From JBBRLA01 sp038231615 (GTDB lineage: Bacteria; Myxococcota_A; Polyangia; Palsa-1104; JAEUJZ01), in contig JBBRLA010000565.1 of the NCBI GenBank assembly GCA_038231615.1, positions 1 through 5,819 on the forward strand: 5,819 nucleotides of DNA, in the 5' to 3' direction. Positions 1-5,488 of this stretch are shown here, in pieces. Both the position numbers and the translations under genes were made by a program. How positions within the stretch are numbered: position 1 is the first letter of the stretch; each line of letters starts with the position of its first letter. The notes below the pieces were generated by a model. It ran no database searches. It saw only the letters and a list, made by a program, of their open reading frames with translations, and was not told the DNA's origin.

Positions 1-1
1 G

Positions 2-424
2 GCGGACCTCATCGAGTGGCTAAAGCTCGGGCAGCAGCTCCTGTGCCGCGACTGCCCACCCGAGCTGCGCATCGTCTCTTACCTGGCATTGGAACTCATA
101 CCCGATTCGCTCGGCAAGGTGGGCGAGTTCATGCGCCAGCAGCGCAACGAACTCTTGACCGACCAGTTCCGCTGCTCCGCTCTGCCGCCGCTGACCAGGG
201 TGGACCTCTCCGACCTCTTCGATTTCCTGAGCGACCCGGAGAACACGACGTGCCCGCCGAAGCTCGCCGCGCTGGCGGCGCGGCTGATCATGGACCAGAC
301 CGGCGGTGACTACGCCAAAACCATCGCCCTTATCAAGCAGGCCGAGGAGTTTACCTGGGTTGAGATGCAGAGGGGCATCGACCAGCCAAAGCCCGGGGAC
401 CCCAGCCTTGTGGAGACGTTTTGA
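2..424 (+). CDS. C-terminal end of an unrecognised helical protein (5' partial)
   Basis: The frame is open from base 2 to the TGA at 422-424, giving 140 visible residues with no start inside the window. A TTG at 89 could serve as a start, but coding character is the same upstream of it (residues ADLIEWLKLGQQLL...), so the gene very probably begins before the window. The fragment is rich in Leu, Glu and Arg and looks all-helical and soluble. It has short Cys-Pro-Pro turns (RDCPPEL, TTCPPKL), and I see no membrane helix or catalytic motif. I do not recognise the family. Its position directly upstream of a vWA-like/FGE membrane protein, on the same strand with an 86-nt gap, suggests one transcription unit. 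In related conflict loci this slot is often taken by a STAND-like or effector protein. That is inference from context, not from a motif. Confidence 0.8.
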   Translation, partial: ADLIEWLKLGQQLLCRDCPPELRIVSYLALELIPDSLGKVGEFMRQQRNELLTDQFRCSALPPLTRVDLSDLFDFLSDPENTTCPPKLAALAARLIMDQTGGDYAKTIALIKQAEEFTWVEMQRGIDQPKPGDPSLVETF

Positions 425-497
425 GGGCGCTCATTCTCCCTGAAGCCTCTGTGCCCTGGTGAAGGACCGCGACGACGTGGAACCGCTGTGAGCGCCC
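425..497 (+). promoter_or_regulatory. Perfect 9-bp inverted repeat spanning the intergenic gap
   Basis: GGGCGCTCA at 425-433 starts at the base after the upstream stop codon and is the exact reverse complement of TGAGCGCCC at 489-497. The 55-nt interior would form the loop. The right arm ends at the base before the GGAGGA ribosome binding site of the next gene (498-503). In mRNA this could hold the gap as one closed loop and influence access to the binding site, or protect the transcript end of the upstream gene. No T-run follows, so an intrinsic terminator is unlikely. Function is inferred only from position and symmetry. Confidence 0.4.
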
Positions 498-503
498 GGA
501 GGA
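498..503 (+). promoter_or_regulatory. Strong Shine-Dalgarno GGAGGA that decides the start of the large gene
   Basis: GGAGGA lies 7 nt before a CTG codon at 511 and 4 nt before an ATT at 508. No other purine-rich site of this quality precedes the later candidate starts (TTG 598, ATG 604). Translation from 508-511 also restores a plausible N-terminal helix (TPLDRLLSALHRAGL), which supports this site as the real initiation region. Confidence 0.5.
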
Positions 504-510
504 CCTCATT

Positions 511-3500
511 CTGACCCCCCTCGACCGACTCCTTTCGGCCCTTCACCGCGCGGGCCTCCGCGCCGGTGTCGAGGAGGCCCGCCGCCTGGGGCTGGTCTTG
601 CACATGGGCGCCGACGACCCAGCCGCGCTGCCTCATCTGATCTGCGCCGTGGTCATCAAGTCTCCGGCCGACCAGCCCGCCGTCCTGCGCGCCGTGGACG
701 AGTGGCTCGCAGACATCGACCGTCCCGACCAGCCCGATCTGCTGCGACTCGGCGGCCCCGCCCGGACGCCCGCGCCCGCCGGCTTTCGGGACCGCCTGCG
801 CCGTGCCCGCGCCTGGCTCCGTGGGGCCCCGCGCCGTGCCCGCGCCTGGTTTCGCACGGCCCCGCGTCGCCTGGGATGGCGCGCCCTGCTGCTCTTCGTC
901 CCCCTTTTCCTTCTTGTTGCAGCACCGCGCATCTACCGCGCGCTGCATCCCGCGCCCACGGCGCACGACGCACTTACCAAGGACAAGGACAAGGATCCAT
1001 TCCCCAGACCCCACCCCCACGGCGTTCCCGATCTCTACACCTACGCCGTCCCCCACCTCGTCGAGTTGGCCCCCGGACATCCGGCCCTCGACTGGCTGGC
1101 CCTTCTGAGCGCCGCCGCCGGCCTGCTGGTAGGGGTCGGCCTCTATCTCGGCTTGCGGCGGCGCCCCTACCTGGCCCGTCCCGAGCCCGAGGTGCTGCGC
1201 GCCGGCCCCGCCCGCGTGCTTCCCGAGACCCCCGCCGCGAGCGGCATCGCCCCCGTCCTGCTCACCCGGCGCGAGCAGGAGCAGCTGGTGTGGGGCATCG
1301 GCCGCTTCGTCTCCGAGGAACCCGCCAGGAAGCTGGACATCACCGCCTCCGTCCGGGCCACCGCCGCCGCGGGTGGGCGGCCCGAAGTGCGCCACCGCCG
1401 TGCCCGCCACCAGCGCGAGGTGTTCCTGTGGGAGGACCTGTCCGCCGCCAGCGCGGGCGACGGCGCCGCCACCGAGCTGCAACGCCTGGGCGACGAGGTC
1501 TCAACAGCCCTTCGCGCCGCCGGGCTGTCCTGCGAACGGGCCACCTTCTGGGGCGTCCCCGACCGCCTGGACGGCCCGGACGGGACCTTCGCCCCCGCCG
1601 AGGTGGATGAGCGCCGCGATGCCGCCCTGGTGGCCGTGCTGACCGATGGGCGCATCCTGGCCGATCGCCTGGGCGATGCGGGGGCGAAGGAGCGCCTGCG
1701 GGGCCTCTTGCGCCAGCTCGTCGGCTGGCCGGACCTGGCCTTCGTGGACTTCTCGGGCGGGGCCTACGACCTTTCGGGGCGTCTGCTGCCCTTCGGGCTG
1801 CGGGTCATCACCCCCGAGGGGATGGCCGCCTTTCTGGGCACCCAGGGCCTCATCGGGACAGCGGCCCCTGCCGGCGAGCACAAGCCAAAGGCCGGGACCG
1901 TGCGGGTGTGGGCCGCGGCCTGCGCGCTTTCGCCCTATCCGGTGGACGAGGAGGCGGCGCTGCGGCTGCGCACGGCGTTGCGGCTTTCGGTATCGCCCTG
2001 GGCGCTGTCCGCGCTGCGACAGATGGGCCGGCGCCGTGGGGACCGCCTGGATTTCGACCCCAGGCAGCGGGCGCGCCTGTTGCGCTGGCTGCTGGAGGCC
2101 GATGGAGACGGGACGATCCGGCGCGGGGCCCTGGGGTTCTTCCGGGCGCAAGTGCAGGCCGAGCAGGTCCGCCGCCGGCAAGCAGATGAGATGTTTATCG
2201 GCACCCCGGCGGATCGTCGGCTGGACCTGGACCGGCTGCTGCTTCTGCTGTGGGACGAGCCCGCGGAGGCGGTGAGGGAGCTGTGGCTGCTGCACGCCGG
2301 GCCGGTGGGCCCGGCGGTGAAGGAGGCACTGGGCCGGCTGGGGCCGCGGGAGTGCCTGGGGGATGAGGATGTCGTGGCGCTGCCCTGGCGATGGACGGAC
2401 CCGCGGCTGCGCCCAAGGGAAAAGGAGAAACTGCGCGAGATGGGCTTCGCCGGGCAGGCGCGGTGGCGGGCGCGGGCCCAGGTGCTGCGGCGGCCGGGCG
2501 GGGTGTACCTGGCCTGGGGGCTGTGTGCGGGCGTGATGGTGGCGGGAGCGGTGACGGGCCTGCGGACGGCGCGGCAGGCCCGGGGGGAGCCGGTGGTGGT
2601 GCCGGATGAAGAGATGCCCTTTGTGAAGATGGACATCCAATTTGTCGGCCGGGGGCGCTATCAGGTAGGGGTGGACTATGCCGGCAAGGGGGACACTCGG
2701 GTTGTCGGGGCGCGGGCGAAGGTGGGATTGAAGTGGGGGGCGCCCAAGAAGGGCGAAGCATGCCCGAAGGCGGAGGCGGTGGGGCCGGGTGGGATGAAGT
2801 TCGTGCGTGTCTGCGGCGGGGTGTTCATGATGGGATCGGAGGAATATGAGTCCGAGAGGCCGCCTCACCGGGTGCAACTGCCCGAGTTCTGGATCGGCAA
2901 GTATGAAGTCTCTAATGAAGAATACCGGCGCTGGAAGAAGGAGCATGAGGGCAAGTCGGACTTGCCGGCGACGGAGGTGAACTGGAATGATGCCAGCGCA
3001 TTCTGCGAATCACTGTCCGCCACCGATCCGAAAATTTGGACTTACCGGCTGCCTACCGAAGCGGAATGGGAATATGCAGCACGCGGGCGTGACGGTCGGA
3101 CCTACCCCTGGGGCGAAGAGGAGCCGACTGGGCGGGCGGTCTTCAACAAGGACTTTGGGAGTGACCCTGAGCCGGTGACCTCTTATCCGGATAAGCAGCA
3201 GCCTTTCGGGACGCAGAACCAGGCCGGCAATGTCTGGGAGTGGGTGCAGGATTGCTACCAAGAAGACATCTACAAGAAGCAGGTAAGTAAGCAGAAGGAG
3301 GTTAACAAGTCTCGTCAACAAACTGACAAGGGTTTCTCAGATGGTGACGTGACCTTGTCAGCTCCTTACAACGGCAGCGAGGGATGCGCTTTCCGTGTGT
3401 TGCGGGGCGGTTCTTTCGACGATGTGCCCGGGCGCCTGCGCTCGGCGTTCCGGCTCAGGAACCAGCCCGAGGACGTGTTCAGGAGCATCGGTTTCCGCTG

Positions 3501-3546
3501 CGTGCGTAGTGCGCGGCGCCATCATGTTGACTCATTGTCCCCTTGA
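511..3546 (+). CDS. Membrane protein: CoxE-like N-terminus, degenerate vWA-like domain, C-terminal FGE/SUMF1 (C-type-lectin fold) domain
   Basis: About 1011 residues from CTG 511 (982 if begun at TTG 598). The frame is closed upstream by TGA at 460-462. Residues 1-75 resemble the helical N-terminus of CoxE-type vWA proteins (LDRLLSALHRAGL, KSPADQPAVLRAVDEWL). Residues 97-118 are a tandem Arg/Trp-rich repeat, and membrane helices lie at about 123-142, 192-215 and 665-685. Residues ~300-410 look like a Rossmann-type vWA fold with a degenerate metal site (DLSAAS at 309-314 instead of DxSxS) and an LTDG strand (T378, D379). By positive-inside logic the vWA-like part is cytoplasmic and residues ~762-1003 are outside. 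That C-terminal part has clear FGE signatures: FVRVCGGVFMMGS, YRLPTEAEWEYAARG, GNVWEWVQD, RVLRGGSF and IGFRCVRS. True FGE enzymes carry CxxxxC after GGS. Here D971 and L976 occupy those places, so formylglycine formation is not expected and a ligand-binding or sensor role is more likely. A Lys/Gln-rich insert (about residues 925-950) has lower GC than the rest. The family call is secure for the FGE part and moderate for the vWA-like part. Confidence 0.9.
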   Translation: MTPLDRLLSALHRAGLRAGVEEARRLGLVLHMGADDPAALPHLICAVVIKSPADQPAVLRAVDEWLADIDRPDQPDLLRLGGPARTPAPAGFRDRLRRARAWLRGAPRRARAWFRTAPRRLGWRALLLFVPLFLLVAAPRIYRALHPAPTAHDALTKDKDKDPFPRPHPHGVPDLYTYAVPHLVELAPGHPALDWLALLSAAAGLLVGVGLYLGLRRRPYLARPEPEVLRAGPARVLPETPAASGIAPVLLTRREQEQLVWGIGRFVSEEPARKLDITASVRATAAAGGRPEVRHRRARHQREVFLWEDLSAASAGDGAATELQRLGDEVSTALRAAGLSCERATFWGVPDRLDGPDGTFAPAEVDERRDAALVAVLTDGRILADRLGDAGAKERLRGLLRQLVGWPDLAFVDFSGGAYDLSGRLLPFGLRVITPEGMAAFLGTQGLIGTAAPAGEHKPKAGTVRVWAAACALSPYPVDEEAALRLRTALRLSVSPWALSALRQMGRRRGDRLDFDPRQRARLLRWLLEADGDGTIRRGALGFFRAQVQAEQVRRRQADEMFIGTPADRRLDLDRLLLLLWDEPAEAVRELWLLHAGPVGPAVKEALGRLGPRECLGDEDVVALPWRWTDPRLRPREKEKLREMGFAGQARWRARAQVLRRPGGVYLAWGLCAGVMVAGAVTGLRTARQARGEPVVVPDEEMPFVKMDIQFVGRGRYQVGVDYAGKGDTRVVGARAKVGLKWGAPKKGEACPKAEAVGPGGMKFVRVCGGVFMMGSEEYESERPPHRVQLPEFWIGKYEVSNEEYRRWKKEHEGKSDLPATEVNWNDASAFCESLSATDPKIWTYRLPTEAEWEYAARGRDGRTYPWGEEEPTGRAVFNKDFGSDPEPVTSYPDKQQPFGTQNQAGNVWEWVQDCYQEDIYKKQVSKQKEVNKSRQQTDKGFSDGDVTLSAPYNGSEGCAFRVLRGGSFDDVPGRLRSAFRLRNQPEDVFRSIGFRCVRSARRHHVDSLSP
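799..864 (+). repeat. 33-bp tandem duplication encoding an Arg/Trp-rich 11-residue repeat
   Basis: Unit 1 (799-831) and unit 2 (832-864) differ at only a few bases, at two adjoining spots in the unit. They encode RRARAWLRGAP and RRARAWFRTAP, and a partial third copy begins RRLGW. The repeat lies directly before the first membrane helix of the large protein, where a cationic amphipathic helix could lie on the inner membrane face and anchor the N-terminus inside the cell. The near-identity at DNA level points to a recent in-frame duplication. Confidence 0.85.
3314..3329 (+). repeat. Copy A of a 16-bp repeat (GTCAACAAACTGACAA) inside the FGE coding sequence
   Basis: This 16-mer matches copy B in the downstream intergenic region (3639-3654) and copy C on the minus strand at the window end (5786-5801) with two mismatches in each pairwise comparison. 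Copies A and B also share CTC just before the match. It falls in the low-GC Lys/Gln-rich insert of the FGE domain and overlaps a local dyad, TGACAAGG (3324-3331) against CCTTGTCA (3353-3360). Being inside a gene, it may be a coincidence or a repeat that inserted in frame. Confidence 0.35.
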
Positions 3547-3564
3547 TCCATTCTCTTCCTCCTC

Positions 3565-3584
3565 TCCGAATCCTTCCGAATCTT
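3565..3584. repeat. Two 10-bp tandem units TCCGAATCCT / TCCGAATCTT
   Basis: The two units are adjacent and differ at one base. They lie 18 nt after the stop codon of the FGE gene. No function is evident; replication slippage in pyrimidine-rich DNA explains it well enough. Confidence 0.7.
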
Positions 3585-3602
3585 CCTATTTTCGGGCGTC
3601 TT

Positions 3603-3617
3603 CCGCGCGGAGCGCGG
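3603..3617. other. Short GC hairpin (CCGCGC-GGA-GCGCGG)
   Basis: A 6-bp perfect G/C stem with a 3-nt loop lies 56 nt after the FGE stop codon. On the + strand it is followed by CAAAAAATT, not a T-run, so it is not a standard intrinsic terminator for the FGE gene. It may stabilise the transcript 3' end, or be chance in GC-rich DNA. Confidence 0.35.
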
Positions 3618-3638
3618 CAAAAAATTCTCTGCCGCCTC

Positions 3639-3689
3639 GTCAACAACCCGACAATCCCCTGTTGACAGTCTCCCTTCCCTCTGTTGACA
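3639..3689. promoter_or_regulatory. Cluster of TGTTGAC/GTCAACA sites, candidate operator with -35-like boxes
   Basis: GTCAACA at 3639-3645 is the reverse complement of TGTTGAC at 3660-3666, and a further TGTTGAC follows at 3682-3688. The three sites are spaced by 21-22 bp, about two helical turns, which would put them on one DNA face. The first lies in copy B of the 16-bp repeat (GTCAACAACCCGACAA, 3639-3654). Spacing, symmetry and position upstream of the ATPase gene fit a regulator-binding array overlapping a promoter. The regulator is unknown. Confidence 0.4.
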
Positions 3690-3756
3690 TTCTGCAGAGC
3701 AAAAGCCCTCCCCAAGAATAAGACACCAGACGCCCCGAGAGGCTGGAGTGGACGCC

Positions 3757-4530
3757 ATGAAGAGGAAGACGCCGCCGCGTAGCATCCGTTCGGACGGCCA
3801 ACTATACCAGCGCCTGGTGTTCCCCAAACGGGCCGAGCTTCTGGGGCAGTTCGACAGTTATCAGGTCCAGTTGTCTCACTGGGGCCCGCTTGCAACCCCC
3901 ATCAAGGACGCCTTCGAGGGGGTCTACACGCGCGGCGATGCGGCGATTCTCTTGATCCACGGGGCCCAGAGCAGCGGCAAGACCCTGTTCTGCCAGCGCC
4001 TCTTGGGCGATTTCGACAGGGCCTGCAAGGGGGCCTGCAAACCCGATGAAGACAATCTGTGGCACAAGCTGGTTGGCGGCCAGCCCGCCGCCGAGAACAT
4101 CATCAAGACGGCGACGCAGCACACCTACGTCCATCGAATCAAACCGGAGCCGGGCTGGCGCAGCGCCCTCATTCAGGCTGCCCCGGGGACCCAAGACCGA
4201 AAAGTGCGGATCTACATCATCGATGACGCTCACCGCGACAGCATCCTGTGCGAGTGGGCCAGCGTGTCACAGGAGTGGTATCTGGACCAGGCGGAGAGCA
4301 AGAAGCCGGCGATTCTGGGGACCATGGCGCAGCGAATGGTCGAGGACTGCCGTGGAGTCTTCCAGCGCTCCATCTTCCTGCTCGTGTCCAACCAGCGACC
4401 GATGATGGAGCAACTGAAAGTCGAACTGGACCGCTGGGAGAACGGCCTGGCCACCCTGCTTGAGCTGCCGCTGCCGACCCCGACCAACAAAGAAAAAATC
4501 ATCGACCAACACCAATCGCCGCGTTGGTGA
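3757..4530 (+). CDS. P-loop ATPase (AAA+/STAND-like core), probable conflict-system NTPase
   Basis: 257 residues from ATG 3757, chosen because GGAG at 3745-3748 lies 8 nt before it; a GTG at 3748 would add three residues. The Walker A motif GAQSSGKT occupies residues 69-76 after a hydrophobic strand (AILLIH). Walker B is RIYIIDDAH, with the acidic pair D156-D157. A second strand FLLVSNQ gives a sensor-1-like N212. This order is that of an ASCE-class NTPase such as AAA+ or STAND. A Cys-containing stretch (RACKGACKPDEDNLW) follows Walker A. No clear helical lid or effector domain follows the core, and the C-terminus (LPLPTPTNKEK...) ends abruptly, so the protein is either a minimal NTPase or truncated. 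There is no membrane segment, so it is probably cytosolic. Its partner is inferred to be the upstream vWA-like/FGE membrane protein, since NTPase plus vWA/FGE pairings are known from bacterial conflict systems. The family within the P-loop class is not identified. Confidence 0.85.
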   Translation: MKRKTPPRSIRSDGQLYQRLVFPKRAELLGQFDSYQVQLSHWGPLATPIKDAFEGVYTRGDAAILLIHGAQSSGKTLFCQRLLGDFDRACKGACKPDEDNLWHKLVGGQPAAENIIKTATQHTYVHRIKPEPGWRSALIQAAPGTQDRKVRIYIIDDAHRDSILCEWASVSQEWYLDQAESKKPAILGTMAQRMVEDCRGVFQRSIFLLVSNQRPMMEQLKVELDRWENGLATLLELPLPTPTNKEKIIDQHQSPRW

Positions 4531-4584
4531 ATCGTATTCCACCAAGACATCCCCGTCTCGTGCCCCATGAGGTAGGATGAGGCC

Positions 4585-4896
4585 ATGGACAGGCGCGATG
4601 AAGGTTCTGACAACACGGTGATGAGCCTTCCCAGTTGGCGGCAGCTTCATCCTGGCGAAGATCCCCGAATCGAGGCCATGCAGTTTGCTCGCTTTGGCAC
4701 GGCGCCGGACTGGGAGAAGATGAAGATCTTCCGCGGACTCAACCGGGGGGCCCGGCGGCTGGCCCTCATCGGTCTGCGAGAACGCTATCCGCAGGCTTCA
4801 GAGGCTGCCCTGCGGCGACGGCTGGCGAGCGTCCTTTTGGGTGATGAGTTGGCGGAACGAGTGTACGGGCCCATACCAGCCAACCAGGCAGCCTGA
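4585..4896 (+). CDS. Small hypothetical protein, upstream partner of the nucleotidyltransferase
   Basis: 103 residues from ATG 4585, with AGGA at 4574-4577 seven bases ahead. A second ATG at 4621 (residue 13) has no good ribosome binding site, although the conserved-looking part begins only after it. The protein is soluble, charged and predicted helical. Its C-terminal half (residues 57-96; RLALIGLRERYPQASE, LRRRLASVLLGDELAERVYGP) matches a pattern I associate with an unnamed family of ~90-100 aa proteins encoded directly before MNT-type nucleotidyltransferases in phototrophic and environmental bacteria. The LRxRxPxAS..LRRRLA..LLG.ELA element is the recognisable part. Its stop codon overlaps the next start (TGATG, 4894-4898), implying translational coupling and stoichiometric expression, as in two-gene toxin-antitoxin modules. 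Which partner would be toxin or antitoxin cannot be told from sequence. Confidence 0.8.
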   Translation: MDRRDEGSDNTVMSLPSWRQLHPGEDPRIEAMQFARFGTAPDWEKMKIFRGLNRGARRLALIGLRERYPQASEAALRRRLASVLLGDELAERVYGPIPANQAA

Positions 4897-5480
4897 TGGC
4901 AGATGATTTCGATCCGCTGGAGGTCACGCTCCTGGTCACCGAGGTGCTGGACCGCATCCAAGTGCCCTATCTGATCGTCGGGTCCGTAGCGAGCATTCTG
5001 TATGGCATGGTGCGGACCACCAACGATGTAGATCTGGTGGCCAGGCTGGGGCGTGATCGGGTGGCACCGCTGGCAGATGCGCTGGAGAGCGGATTCTACC
5101 TGGACCGCGATGCCATGGAGGATGCCATCAAGCGGCGGGGCATGTTCAACCTCATCCACCTGGAAACCATGTTCAAGGTGGACGTCTACGTTCAGAAGGG
5201 ACGAAGCTTCGACGAGGCACGTTTTCAACGTAGAACTCCGAGGATTTTGGCGCGCGATCCCTAGCGCAGAGCCTATGTTGCCAGCGCCGAGGACACGATC
5301 TTGGCCAAACTGGAGTGGTACCGCCTTGGAGATCATGTCGCAGATCGACAATGGCGGGATGTATTGGGGATGATAAAAGCTCGCAGCGACAAGTTGGATC
5401 TGAACTATCTGCGTGAATGGGCCAGCGAGTTGAAGGTCCTCGACCTTCTAGAAAAAGCGCTGGTGGCTGCACATCAGTAG
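4896..5480 (+). pseudogene. MNT/AbiEii-like nucleotidyltransferase interrupted by an in-frame TAG
   Basis: ATG 4896 overlaps the preceding TGA. The frame reads 122 residues to TAG at 5262-5264, then continues unbroken in the same frame for 71 more codons to TAG at 5478-5480; the full product would be 194 positions. The nucleotidyltransferase core is clear and precedes the stop: GSVAS at residues 29-33, the RTTNDVDLV motif with acidic D44 and D46, and a third acid D96 in FKVDVYV. After the stop the frame gives YVASAEDTILAKLEWYRLG (127-145), a typical start of the C-terminal helical domain, then RQWRDVLGMI and YLREWASEL. A GAG (Glu) or CAG to TAG change at codon 123 would explain the break. As written, a 122-aa truncated core (4896-5264) could still be made. 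Loss of function is likely but unproven. Readthrough or sequencing error are alternatives, and the same gene ends with TAG, which argues against general TAG recoding. Confidence 0.8.
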
Positions 5481-5488
5481 GGGCGAGA

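Larger units (their letters stand above)
3547..3756. promoter_or_regulatory. Non-coding region between the FGE protein and the ATPase, with repeats and possible promoter
   Basis: No gene is supported here. Its 5' half is pyrimidine-rich on the + strand, and the region is less GC-rich than the genes around it. From left to right it holds a 10-bp tandem repeat (TCCGAATCCT/TCCGAATCTT, 3565-3584), a GC hairpin (3603-3617), a 16-bp repeat copy (3639-3654), and two CTGTTGACA direct repeats 22 bp apart (3659-3667 and 3681-3689), each containing a perfect -35-like TTGACA. The first TTGACA has only a poor -10 match (TGACAT, 3685-3690) at 17-bp spacing, and the second has none. The ATPase ribosome binding site GGAG (3745-3748) closes the region. 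A promoter for the ATPase gene is likely, but its exact position is not settled. Confidence 0.45.

Noticed and set aside
702..1610. Plus-strand ORF of about 302 codons in another frame
   Set aside because: Arg/Pro-rich low-complexity translation overlapping the large gene. The large gene's frame carries membrane helices and domain motifs; this one does not.
1501..2946. Long minus-strand ORF (about 481 codons) opposite the vWA-like/FGE gene, with a similar one at 310-1482
   Set aside because: Very Pro/Gly/Arg/His/Gln-rich translations with no domain motifs, fully antisense to a gene with clear conserved motifs. They are expected by-products of strong G/C third-position bias.
2794..3520. Active sulfatase-modifying (formylglycine-generating) enzyme
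   Set aside because: Both cysteines of the catalytic pair after GGS are absent and no sulfatase gene is nearby, so the annotation by family name would mislead about function.
3603..3626. Intrinsic terminator after the FGE gene
   Set aside because: The GC hairpin is followed by an A-run, not a T-run, on the + strand, and there is no converging gene for which the minus-strand orientation would serve.
3639..3689. CRISPR array suggested by repeated TGTTGACA units
   Set aside because: Only 7-9-bp repeats in mixed orientation with ~13-14-bp gaps. No 25-40-bp direct repeats, spacers of proper length, or cas genes are present.
5053..5373. Plus-strand ORF in another frame across the nucleotidyltransferase stop codon, first taken as a sign of a frameshift
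   Set aside because: Codon phasing shows that the C-terminal domain resumes in the same frame as the N-terminal core (TAT at 5274 is in phase with ATG 4896). The lesion is a nonsense codon, not a frameshift.
5417..5488. Upstream extension of the Rpn-like fragment from an ATG at 5417
   Set aside because: This stretch is out of frame with, and overlaps, the end of the nucleotidyltransferase. The residues have no Rpn character, and GTG 5489 has its own purine-rich leader.
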